In this document: piece by piece, positions 9,009 through 16,848 of the stretch
How positions within the stretch are numbered: position 1 is the first letter of the stretch
Layout of the letters: every line of letters starts with the position of its first letter
DNA from: CAZAMT01 sp964486145
Lineage (GTDB): Bacteria; Bacteroidota; Bacteroidia; Bacteroidales; JAAAOM01
NCBI GenBank assembly: GCA_964486145.1
Contig: CAZAMT010000002.1
Coordinates: forward strand, 1 to 54,637
Direction of reading: 5' to 3'
Length of the DNA: 54,637 nucleotides
Position numbers and translations under genes: made by a program
Notes under the pieces: model-generated
Database searches by the model: none
Told to the model about the DNA's origin: nothing
The model's input: only the letters and a program-made list of their open reading frames with translations

Positions 9009-11612
9009 ATGCAATCAGATGGAATAGTCGTCAAAAAGAATGAAAAAAAGGTTAAAACAGAGTCAACAAGTGTGAAAAAACAAACGGAAAAGAATACAAA
9101 AACATTTGCATATGAAGAGGTTGTAAAGGCTTCAAAAGCTTATTTTAATGGCGATGAGCTGGCTGCTACTGTTTGGGCAAACAAATATGCCTTAAAGGAT
9201 TCGTACGGAAAAATTTATGAGCGCACACCGGATGATATGCATTGGAGAATTGCCGGTGAAATTGCCCGTATTGAAAAAAAATATCCAAATCCGTTAAGTA
9301 TTGATGAAGTATATCATTTACTGAAAGATTTTAAATATATTGTTCCACAAGGCAGTCCGATGAGCGGCATTGGAAATCACTTCCAGATTGCTTCTTTATC
9401 TAACTGTTTTGTTATTGGTCACAAAGGTCCATCCGACTCCTACGGGGGCATTATGAAAATCGATCAGGAGCAGGTACAATTAATGAAAAGAAGAGGAGGC
9501 GTTGGTCACGATTTATCCCACATCCGCCCGAAAGGAAGCCCTGTATTAAACAGTGCTTTGACATCTACCGGTGTGGTGCCTTTCATGGAGCGGTACTCAA
9601 ACTCCACACGTGAAGTTGCACAGGATGGAAGACGGGGTGCCTTGATGTTAAGCATTTCTATCAAACATCCCGATGCCGAATCGTTTATCGATGCAAAAAT
9701 GAGCGCGGGTAAGGTAACAGGTGCAAATGTTTCCGTGCGTATTGATGATGACTTTATGCGCTCGATAACAGAAAATAAACCTTATGTCCAAAGATATCCG
9801 ATAGAATCGGATGATCCTGTATTTAAAAAAGAAATAGACGCCCATAAACTTTGGAAAAAAATAGTTCACAATGCCTGGAAATCTGCCGAACCCGGCATCC
9901 TTTTCTGGGATACTGTCACCAATGAATCCGTTGCAGATTGCTATGCTGAGCAAGGATATAAAACCGTTTCGACCAATCCCTGTGGTGAAATACCCCTTTG
10001 CCCATATGACAGTTGCAGATTGTTGGCAATAAACCTGTACAGTTACGTGGAAAATCCGTTTACTGAAGAAGCTGTATTTAACTGGAAACTCTTTAAAAAA
10101 CACGTAGCCTATGCACAACGGATGATGGATGATATTATTGATTTGGAGTTGGAAAAAATTGATGCCATTCTTACCAAGGTTAATGCTGATCCGGAAGACA
10201 TGGAGATCAAACGTGTTGAAAGAAAATTATGGGAAAACATCCGGATAAAAGCTGAAGAAGGCCGTCGTACAGGCGTTGGTATTACTGCTGAAGGCGATAT
10301 GCTTGCAGCACTTGGAATTCGCTATGGAAGTGAAGACGGGATTGATTTTTCCACTGAGATTCATAAAACAATTGCCCTTGAAACGTATCGTTCATCCGTG
10401 AACATGGCCAAAGAAAGAGGCCCGTTTGCCATTTATGACATGCATTTGGAGAAAGACAATCCTTTTATCAACAGGTTAAAAGCTGAAGATGAGCAATTGC
10501 ACCGCGATATGCAAAAATACGGACGTAGAAATATCGCTTTGCTTACCATTGCACCAACCGGAACAACCAGCCTGATGACCCAGACATCATCTGGCATTGA
10601 GCCTGTATTTCTGCCCGTATACCGGCGCCGACGAAAGGTTAACCCAAATGATGCGAGCGTCAATGTAGCTTATATTGATGAAGTTGGTGATGCATGGGAA
10701 GAATACAATGTTTTTCACCACAAATTTATCACCTGGCTTGAGGTAAACGGCTACAACGTGGAAGAAGTAAAAAAATACGATGACAAGCAAATCGGTAAGT
10801 TGGTTGAAAAGTCACCCTACCATAAAGCTACTTCCAATGATGTGGATTGGGTGATGAAAGTAAAAATGCAGGGTGAAATCCAAAAGTGGGTGGATCATTC
10901 CATCAGTGTAACCATCAATCTCCCAAACAATGTGAATGAAGACCTGGTTGGAAGTCTGTACGAAACAGCCTGGAAAAGTGGTTGCAAAGGAGTAACCGTT
11001 TACCGGGATGGTTCAAGATCCGGAGTTTTACTTACCAACGAAGATAAAAACAAAAACAATGCTGAACCCATCAAAAGACCCAAAGTACTTGATGCTGAAA
11101 TCATCCGGTTTAACAACAACGATGAAAAATGGATCGCTTTTGTTGGTATCAAGGATAAACGGCCATACGAAATATTTACCGGTCTGGCTGACGAAGAAAT
11201 GTTCCCCATTCCCAAATCAATTAAAAAAGGTAAAATCATTAAAAACCGTGATGAACTGGGTAAAACCAGGTATGATTTCCAATATGTTGATAAATACGGT
11301 TATAAGAATACCCTCGGGGGATTATCGCACATGTTTAGTCCTGAATTCTGGAACTACGCAAAATTAATTTCAGGTGTGTTGCGTCACGGCATGCCCATTG
11401 AAGATGTTGTAGGCCTTGTTGCATCTCTGCATCTCGACAGTGATACAATTAATTCATGGAAAATAGGTGTTGAAAGAGCACTTAAGAAATACATCCCAAA
11501 CGGAACAGTGGCAAAAACAAAACAAAAATGCCAGGAATGTGGATCAAACAACCTGATTTACCAGGAAGGGTGCTTGCTTTGTAACGATTGTGGTTCATCC
11601 AAGTGTGGTTAA
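9009..11612 (+). CDS. nrdJ: Adenosylcobalamin-dependent (class II) ribonucleotide reductase
   Basis: Reduces ribonucleotides to deoxyribonucleotides using adenosylcobalamin as the radical source, so it needs neither oxygen nor a separate radical subunit. The 867-aa protein shows NPCGE at 323-327 with the catalytic Cys325, APTGTTS starting at Ala515, and SNCFVIG near residue 131. The C-terminal 27 residues hold six cysteines (841, 844, 855, 858, 861, 866): a zinc-ribbon-like tail that would include the redox cysteines re-reducing the active site. The first 30 residues are Lys-rich and probably disordered. It is monocistronic, with a terminator just after it. No class I or III genes are in the window. 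Confidence 0.93.
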   Translation: MQSDGIVVKKNEKKVKTESTSVKKQTEKNTKTFAYEEVVKASKAYFNGDELAATVWANKYALKDSYGKIYERTPDDMHWRIAGEIARIEKKYPNPLSIDEVYHLLKDFKYIVPQGSPMSGIGNHFQIASLSNCFVIGHKGPSDSYGGIMKIDQEQVQLMKRRGGVGHDLSHIRPKGSPVLNSALTSTGVVPFMERYSNSTREVAQDGRRGALMLSISIKHPDAESFIDAKMSAGKVTGANVSVRIDDDFMRSITENKPYVQRYPIESDDPVFKKEIDAHKLWKKIVHNAWKSAEPGILFWDTVTNESVADCYAEQGYKTVSTNPCGEIPLCPYDSCRLLAINLYSYVENPFTEEAVFNWKLFKKHVAYAQRMMDDIIDLELEKIDAILTKVNADPEDMEIKRVERKLWENIRIKAEEGRRTGVGITAEGDMLAALGIRYGSEDGIDFSTEIHKTIALETYRSSVNMAKERGPFAIYDMHLEKDNPFINRLKAEDEQLHRDMQKYGRRNIALLTIAPTGTTSLMTQTSSGIEPVFLPVYRRRRKVNPNDASVNVAYIDEVGDAWEEYNVFHHKFITWLEVNGYNVEEVKKYDDKQIGKLVEKSPYHKATSNDVDWVMKVKMQGEIQKWVDHSISVTINLPNNVNEDLVGSLYETAWKSGCKGVTVYRDGSRSGVLLTNEDKNKNNAEPIKRPKVLDAEIIRFNNNDEKWIAFVGIKDKRPYEIFTGLADEEMFPIPKSIKKGKIIKNRDELGKTRYDFQYVDKYGYKNTLGGLSHMFSPEFWNYAKLISGVLRHGMPIEDVVGLVASLHLDSDTINSWKIGVERALKKYIPNGTVAKTKQKCQECGSNNLIYQEGCLLCNDCGSSKCG

Positions 11613-11643
11613 AATCAAAACTTATCATGGCTTATTATATTTG

Positions 11644-11673
11644 AAGGGAAGTCCGGACGGCTTCCCTTTTTTT
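11644..11673 (+). terminator. Rho-independent terminator of nrdJ
   Basis: AAGGGAAG at 11644-11651 pairs perfectly with CTTCCCTT at 11661-11668 around a nine-base loop, and a run of T residues follows to 11673. It separates nrdJ from the lipoprotein gene and rules out a lipoprotein start upstream of it. Confidence 0.85.
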
Positions 11674-11712
11674 ATTATCTTGCATTTATACCCCAAAAAA
11701 ACCAATGCAATT

Positions 11713-13551
11713 ATGAAAACCCACATGACAATTCTACTTATTATAGCTTCCGGATTATTTCTGTTTTCCTGTCAAACGAAGCCTGAAATCGACGGTGAAT
11801 TAAAGAAATGGCATAAAGTAACTATATCTTTCCAGGGTCCTGAACTTGATGAAACCGGTGAAGAAAATCCTTTTTCAGACTATCGCATGGAAGCTACTTT
11901 TACCAATGGGGAAAAAACATATAAAATACCGGGGTTTTTTGCCGCTGATGGAAATGCAGCAGAATCAGGGGCTTCAAAAGGGAATGTCTGGCAGGTGCGC
12001 TTTACTCCTGATATCGAAGGAATTTGGACCTACCAGGTATCGTTCCGTAAAGGTGACAGAATTGCCATCAACCAGGATGTTGAAGCAGGAAAACCTGTAG
12101 CCTTTGATGGTGCAACAGGTGAATTTGTAATCGGGCCAACAGATAAATCCGGTAATGATTTCCGGGGAAAAGGCAAATTAAATTATGTAGATCAAAGATA
12201 CCTCCAGTTTGCTGAAACCAACGAATATTTTCTAAAAGGTGGAGCTGACAGTCCTGAAAATTTCCTGGCATACAAAGAATTTGATGGCACCCGCGATATT
12301 GTCGATAATGAAGCCCGCGAAGGTGAAGCGCCACCGCCTGAAAACCTGCATGAATATGCTCCTCATATACAAGACTGGAATGAAGGCGATCCAACCTGGA
12401 TGGGAGGCAATGGTAAAGGTATTATTGGCGCCCTGAATTACCTTGCCTCCGAGGGAATGAATTCCGTTTATTTTCTAACAATGAATATTGAAGGTGACGG
12501 TAAAGACGTTTGGCCTTATGTCTCACCTGATGATTTCACTCGATTTGATTGTAGTAAACTTGATCAATGGGAAATTGTATTCACTCACATGGACAGCCTT
12601 GGATTGATGCTGCATTTTGTTTTACAGGAAACTGAAAACGAGTTATTACTGAACAATGGCGACACCGGCCTGGAGCGTATGCTTTATTACCGTGAATTAA
12701 TTGCAAGATTTTCTCATCATCTTGCAATAACCTGGAACATGGGAGAGGAAAATGGACCTGCGGATTTTACTCCCGATGGACAAACCACCGAACAGCAAAA
12801 AGCAATGGCCCGGTATATGAAAAAAACAGATCCGTATAATAATTTTGTAGTTATTCACACCCATGCAAATCCCAAATTCCGGAATGAAATATTCAATAAC
12901 CTGCTTGGATATGAATATCTGAATGGTCCCTCTATTCAAATCGGAAATCTCCTTTCTGCCCATGCAGAAACAAAAATCTGGATTGAAAAATCAAAGGAAG
13001 CTGGAAAACCCTGGATTGTTAATATCGATGAAATTGGCCCGGCATGGCGTGGTGTGGACCCCGATGATCGCGAGCCACACAACAACCAGGATTCAGTGAG
13101 AAGATATGTTTTATGGGCAAATTTGATGTCCGGTGGTGGCGGTGTAGAATGGTATTTTGGTTATAAAAACCACAACAATGATTTAAATTGTGAAGATTGG
13201 CGGTCACGAGACATGATGTGGGATTATACAAAACATGCCATTGACTTTTTCAGGATATATCTGCCATTTTCTGAAATGGAATCTGCTGATTACCTTATTA
13301 CCAATGCAAATGCTTATTGTTACGCCAAAAAAGGAGAAATTTATGTTGTTTACCTGCCCGAAGGAGGTACTTCACAACTTGATATGACCGATGCTTCAGG
13401 AACGTATGAAGTTTTTTGGTATTCACCCAGGGAAGGTGGTAATCTCAAAACAAACACGATAACGGAGTTTACAGGAGGAGAGATTGTAGAACTTGGCGAA
13501 GCACCTGAAGAATCGCTACAAGACTGGGCTGTACTTATCAGGAAAAAATAA
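11713..13551 (+). CDS. Secreted lipoprotein with DUF5060 and glycosidase-like domains
   Basis: Probable cell-surface or periplasmic carbohydrate-active lipoprotein of 612 aa. The ATG at 11713 is chosen because a lipoprotein signal follows at once (hydrophobic run, lipobox ending FSC near residue 20) and a terminator lies between this start and earlier in-frame codons. The N-terminal beta domain (about residues 28-145) resembles DUF5060. A TIM-barrel-like middle follows, with acidic motifs TWNMGEENG and VNIDEIGPAWRG that could supply catalytic acids. The last 100 residues (SADYLITNANAYCYAKKGE onward) resemble the putative collagen-binding domain found at the end of DUF4038/DUF5060 glycosidases. 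The substrate is unknown. No SusC/SusD pair is adjacent. Confidence 0.75.
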   Translation: MKTHMTILLIIASGLFLFSCQTKPEIDGELKKWHKVTISFQGPELDETGEENPFSDYRMEATFTNGEKTYKIPGFFAADGNAAESGASKGNVWQVRFTPDIEGIWTYQVSFRKGDRIAINQDVEAGKPVAFDGATGEFVIGPTDKSGNDFRGKGKLNYVDQRYLQFAETNEYFLKGGADSPENFLAYKEFDGTRDIVDNEAREGEAPPPENLHEYAPHIQDWNEGDPTWMGGNGKGIIGALNYLASEGMNSVYFLTMNIEGDGKDVWPYVSPDDFTRFDCSKLDQWEIVFTHMDSLGLMLHFVLQETENELLLNNGDTGLERMLYYRELIARFSHHLAITWNMGEENGPADFTPDGQTTEQQKAMARYMKKTDPYNNFVVIHTHANPKFRNEIFNNLLGYEYLNGPSIQIGNLLSAHAETKIWIEKSKEAGKPWIVNIDEIGPAWRGVDPDDREPHNNQDSVRRYVLWANLMSGGGGVEWYFGYKNHNNDLNCEDWRSRDMMWDYTKHAIDFFRIYLPFSEMESADYLITNANAYCYAKKGEIYVVYLPEGGTSQLDMTDASGTYEVFWYSPREGGNLKTNTITEFTGGEIVELGEAPEESLQDWAVLIRKK

Positions 13552-13643
13552 ATCCGCCCTGAAAACGGCGAATACATTCATTTTCTCATCAAAAGCCAGT
13601 TTTCCATTTCGTTTATTTTAAGTATCAACTGCTCACGTTTTGT

Positions 13644-13843
13644 CAAATCGGTGCAAGCTATCCGCCAATTGTCGGACAGGTTGTCTGAGATAATTATTGC
13701 TCACATGTTTAATTACTGTTTTGTGTTCGCGAGCTCCCGTTGGTCGGTTGAGGCACACTGCGCTTTCGCATAGCTTCAGCGGAGCAAGCACGACCATGAT
13801 TGAAATGAGTGCCAAATTTCAGGTTTGGTCACAAATTTTAAAC
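13644..13843. repeat. Dispersed repeat, copy 2 (inverse of 14-170)
   Basis: Reverse-complement copy of the repeat at the left edge. The blocks 13750-13843 and 13644-13694 match copy 1, and 13695-13749 is a 55-base segment where copy 1 has four bases. The terminal hairpin of copy 1 is not conserved here (TTTGACAAAA replaces TTTGTCGGAG). Short ORFs running through it on both strands look fortuitous. Downstream to 14137 the sequence is AT-rich and I see no further feature. Confidence 0.85.
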
Positions 13844-14137
13844 AGAAAAACAACCCTTTCATTCCCGGGAACACCGAATTATTCCGAATTATCGATGGGT
13901 TTTCCAAATCCAGGTAATTTGTTAAATTATCCATTATTTATAGCTTCCTGTATTTTCTGTTCAGCCAAATAATCTATAATGTTCATATAAATTGTATATC
14001 CAATGAATAAAAATCTATTGAAAGGGTAACCCCAAATTTTAAAAAAAGTATAAAAAATATGTTAACGAAAAAATTATCTAAGGGTAAGTTCTTTTTTTAA
14101 AAGTTAAATCCTGATTTACCGGTAAAGTAATTCTTTT
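13844..14137. other. AT-rich intergenic region before the DUF6150-like gene
   Basis: No gene, RNA or terminator is recognised. The AT-rich sequence probably carries the promoter of the small secreted protein, but no clear TTTG/TAnnTTTG pair was found. Confidence 0.4.
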
Positions 14138-14476
14138 ATGAATAAAAAGCTATTTAGTGCTGTAATTTTTGCCTTTATATTGATTGGAATGGCGAATGCA
14201 CAAAAATTCTTTGAAGTTGAAACCATTGAACAGGCCCAGGCTAAAATTTTCTTTGTTGAAGATGAAAATGTGTGTGACTTAAAGGTTTGGTTTGTGTACG
14301 AGGAAGCCCATATCACAGGGCCGGGTATATGGATGGAAGTCCCGGAAATAGCCCAGGCAGATATTAAAATTATTTTTGTTGATGATATAGAACAATCAGA
14401 TATAACCATTTGCATGGGATTGAACGATACTGAAGCTGGATGGTTAAACGAGGAAAAGAAAATAATCTTTGAATGA
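14138..14476 (+). CDS. Small secreted protein, DUF6150-like repeats
   Basis: 112-aa protein with a signal peptide (hydrophobic 5-18, likely cleavage after ANA at 19-21). The mature part consists of imperfect repeats in which a short acidic/Gln/Ala stretch precedes an alternating hydrophobic strand: EQAQAKIFFVED, VCDLKVWFVYEE, IAQADIKIIFVDD and EQSDITICM. This SQADLKVYFV-like pattern recalls DUF6150. The structure is probably a small all-beta envelope protein with two Cys. Its function is unknown. It stands alone, convergent with the minus-strand sigma-factor cassette. The family name is from memory and moderately sure. Confidence 0.7.
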   Translation: MNKKLFSAVIFAFILIGMANAQKFFEVETIEQAQAKIFFVEDENVCDLKVWFVYEEAHITGPGIWMEVPEIAQADIKIIFVDDIEQSDITICMGLNDTEAGWLNEEKKIIFE

Positions 14477-14479
14477 AGT

Positions 14480-14518
14480 AAAAAAGATTTGGCAGCCTTA
14501 GAACCTGACCACCAAATC
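14480..14518 (-). terminator. Possible terminator of the sigma-factor cassette
   Basis: Read on the minus strand, GATTTGG pairs with CCAAATC (14512-14518 with 14486-14492), with an inner CAG/CTG pairing, and six T residues follow. It is placed just after the last gene of the cassette. Confidence 0.45.
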
Positions 14519-14540
14519 CTTCACCCACGAAAAAAACTAC

Positions 14541-15086
14541 TTAATTAAAATTTCTACATGGGCCCGGTCCAAATCCATATCCCATTCTGCCTGCGCCTCT
14601 GCCATTACGATTATAACCCATTTGATTTCCCATCCTTCTTCCTTTTCTTGCATCAAATAATGTCTGTTGTTCTTCTGTTAGCAAATTACGTACATCCTGC
14701 CGGTGACTTGTACGCTCTTTCAATAAGCGGGTATGGATATCTCCCATTTCATCGATAACAGATTCTGCTTCTTTTATATCATAATTGTCACCTGTTGTCA
14801 ACGAATTCAAGCGGGCCCGTTTTTCCCTCATTTGGTTATGTAAATCTGTCATTTTCTTTAAATGGATTGTTCGTAAATCAGCAATAGATGCCTGTTGCTC
14901 CTCAGTTAAATCCAAAAAACTGGCATACAATCCCATTCCGGCACCCTGCCTCTGGTTGGCATTAGGTCCCTGACCACGTCCGAAACCTCTGCCAGGCTGT
15001 GCCATTACCGAACTCAATCCAAGAAATAATACTCCTATGGTCAACACCATTGATTTTCTGATTTTTGTTTTCATTTTTGCTTTCAT
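14541..15086 (-). CDS. Periplasmic LTxxQ (Spy/CpxP-like) protein 1
   Basis: Exported helical protein of the Spy/CpxP kind, whose members buffer unfolded envelope proteins or sense metals. The 181-aa protein has a signal peptide ending MAQ at about residue 30. LTEEQ occurs twice, at 60-64 and 136-140, flanking a charged helical segment, which is the expected layout. Both ends of the mature protein are rich in Gly, Arg, Asn and Met and probably flexible. The start could be Met1 or Met5. It is the last gene of a four-gene minus-strand cassette with an ECF sigma factor, 23 bases after LTxxQ protein 2. Its precise role is inferred. Confidence 0.8.
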   Translation of the reverse strand: MKAKMKTKIRKSMVLTIGVLFLGLSSVMAQPGRGFGRGQGPNANQRQGAGMGLYASFLDLTEEQQASIADLRTIHLKKMTDLHNQMREKRARLNSLTTGDNYDIKEAESVIDEMGDIHTRLLKERTSHRQDVRNLLTEEQQTLFDARKGRRMGNQMGYNRNGRGAGRMGYGFGPGPCRNFN

Positions 15087-15109
15087 TTTAAAATTATTAT
15101 TGCATTTTT

Positions 15110-15652
15110 TTATTCAAAATGCCTGTTCATCCTTTTTCCCTGTCTATGACGAAAACCAGGCGAATTTCGTCTTGGGTGGGGATTTCTTTCCCGGATATCC
15201 ATGAAAAACCGGTTCAATTTTTTTTCCTGTTCAGGTGAACATAAAGCTTTCAGTTCAAGGAAGTGATTGAACGTTTTCATTTTCAGTTTCTCATGTAAAT
15301 CTCCCATCTCCTTTGCAAGATTTCCCAGCTTTTCTTGATCGGGCTGACTTGCAGTTAATTCGTTCAACATTTCATTTCTTTTCTCATGCAGCATGATCAT
15401 AATCCTGGCTGATTCTTCCATGCTTTCCCGTCTCATACGTTGAAATGTGTTGAATTGCTCATCCGATAAATTCAATTCGTGCCTCAGAAAGTAATTCATA
15501 CCCCTGAAATCCAGGTCCTCAACCAGCCGCGGCGGTGTATTGGGTTGTGGTATATTTCTCTGAAGCATTATGGTTAGCAAAGCAGCCACATTGATAATTA
15601 CCAAAACAATCAATACCCAAAACCATATTTTCTTCTTCATTATAAAATCCAT
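15110..15652 (-). CDS. Membrane-anchored LTxxQ (Spy/CpxP-like) protein 2
   Basis: 180-aa protein with one N-terminal membrane helix (about 9-30) that probably stays as an anchor, and a helical periplasmic domain with LSDEQF and CSPEQE, degenerate LTxxQ motifs. The C-terminus is rich in His and Arg (HPRR, RHRQGKR, NRHFE), which might bind metal. The layout resembles CnrX-type metal sensors. The start is uncertain: the ATG at 15652 lies one base after the stop of the anti-sigma gene, while the ATG at 15664 would overlap it and the ATG at 15640 is closest to the helix. The tight coupling suggests co-translation with the anti-sigma factor. Confidence 0.75.
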   Translation of the reverse strand: MDFIMKKKIWFWVLIVLVIINVAALLTIMLQRNIPQPNTPPRLVEDLDFRGMNYFLRHELNLSDEQFNTFQRMRRESMEESARIMIMLHEKRNEMLNELTASQPDQEKLGNLAKEMGDLHEKLKMKTFNHFLELKALCSPEQEKKLNRFFMDIRERNPHPRRNSPGFRHRQGKRMNRHFE

Positions 15653-15653
15653 G

Positions 15654-16094
15654 TCATTTTTCATTTTCAGTGAATATGGTAGCCTCCAGCGGCTCAAATT
15701 CAGTCTCGAACAAATAGTAATCTTCTGCAAATGCATTTACATACGCATCTCTTGCATTGCTTTGGTTTCCATTTAAACCAATGAAAATGCCTATGACAAT
15801 GGAAGCTGCCACTAAAAGCGATTGAATTGCAGGGACAAGAAATTTCTCATTCACAAACCTTGCATTTGAAGTTCCGGTGTTTTTCAATCGCTGGTAAGTC
15901 CGTGTATAGAAATATGGATCGACATCGGTTACCTTTTGGTCACTGACAACTGATAGAACATTTTTCAACTGAAAATATTTTTTTGTGCAGGCTTCACATG
16001 TTTTCAGGTGAGATTCAACCAATAAATTCTCTTCGGTTGTAAGGTCTCCATCCTTATAAAAAATCAGTTTATGTTCTATTTTGTTGCAATTCAT
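15654..16094 (-). CDS. Zinc-finger anti-sigma factor, membrane-bound
   Basis: 146-aa protein with the ZAS signature His29-x3-Cys33-x2-Cys36 in the cytoplasmic N-terminal part, plus Cys3 as a possible fourth ligand. One membrane helix at about 86-107 follows, with a short acidic outer tail. Anti-sigma factors of this type hold an ECF sigma factor at the membrane until a signal releases it. The gene lies 47 bases downstream of the sigma gene, the normal arrangement. The acidic tail (many Glu/Asp after residue 110) could meet the basic LTxxQ proteins encoded next; that is inference. Confidence 0.82.
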   Translation of the reverse strand: MNCNKIEHKLIFYKDGDLTTEENLLVESHLKTCEACTKKYFQLKNVLSVVSDQKVTDVDPYFYTRTYQRLKNTGTSNARFVNEKFLVPAIQSLLVAASIVIGIFIGLNGNQSNARDAYVNAFAEDYYLFETEFEPLEATIFTENEK

Positions 16095-16141
16095 TGTTCC
16101 GTTTTTTAGTTTGACACCATTGAAATATTATTCTTGCGCTT

Positions 16142-16714
16142 TTAATCATTAAATTCTTTAAAAAGATGTAGAAGCTTTTTCTGCAAGTTGCGTTTTGCTC
16201 TGAAATTCAAAGATTCAACCGATGACACTGTTGTTTTCATAATATCAGCAATCTCGGGGTTGGACAGTTCATCATATTTGCTCAATACAAATGCAACTCG
16301 CTGATTATCTGGTAGAGAATCAATGGCTTCCTTCAGCATTTTCTCCTTTTCGGCATTTTCGAGAATCGCCTGAGGTTCTTTGTAATCGGATATTTCAAAC
16401 ATTTCTTTTTGAGTTTCGAAGCTATTTCCAAATAGTTTCATCCAGCTTTTTCGTTTTTTACTTCGCAAATGGTTTAAACTCTTATTAATTGCAATGCGGT
16501 ATATCCAGGTTGAAAGCGTTGATTCTCCTTTAAATTTTCGAATGGATTTAAATATCTCTATAAACACCTCCTGTGATATATCATCTGCCTCACAAGCATC
16601 GTGAAGCATGCCCATGCACGTGTTTCGCACCTTTACCTGATGCAACTCTACCAGGTACCTAAAGGCAGCTTCATCCTGTCGTTTTAATTTTTCAACTAAA
16701 TCCTTTTCGGTCAT
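16142..16714 (-). CDS. ECF-type RNA polymerase sigma factor
   Basis: 190-aa sigma-70 family factor with regions 2 and 4 only. Region 2 shows EADDISQEVFIEIFKSIRK and STWIYRIAINKSLNHLR near residues 42-80. Region 4 has LPDNQRVAFVLSKYDELS and the helix-turn-helix PEIADIMKTTVSSVESLNFR near residues 135-175. It is first in a minus-strand cassette with its anti-sigma factor and two LTxxQ proteins, so it probably controls an envelope or metal stress response and its own cassette. It diverges from the threonine aldolase gene with 134 bases between. No promoter sequence specific to it could be recognised. Confidence 0.9.
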   Translation of the reverse strand: MTEKDLVEKLKRQDEAAFRYLVELHQVKVRNTCMGMLHDACEADDISQEVFIEIFKSIRKFKGESTLSTWIYRIAINKSLNHLRSKKRKSWMKLFGNSFETQKEMFEISDYKEPQAILENAEKEKMLKEAIDSLPDNQRVAFVLSKYDELSNPEIADIMKTTVSSVESLNFRAKRNLQKKLLHLFKEFND

Positions 16715-16848
16715 TTAAATCATTTCTTTCCACAAAAAGGTACAAATCCTTTTGCTATTATGACACCTCCCATCATTATTTCTTGTGCCATGACTGCAAT
16801 TTTATCCGAATATTGCCTTAATTTGCACAAATTAAACAATACGGCTCT

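Noticed and set aside
9648..10118. Minus-strand ORF of 156 codons inside nrdJ
   Set aside because: The opposite strand codes for the NPCGE catalytic region of a clear reductase; the ORF is a shadow.
11590..11712. Longer N-terminus for the DUF5060 lipoprotein from 11590
   Set aside because: It overlaps the nrdJ end and crosses a strong terminator; the ATG at 11713 begins a proper lipoprotein signal.
13633..13972. ORFs of 60 and 91 codons on opposite strands in the dispersed repeat
   Set aside because: Both run through conserved non-coding repeat blocks, lack signal or domain features, and the matching frame in copy 1 is broken.
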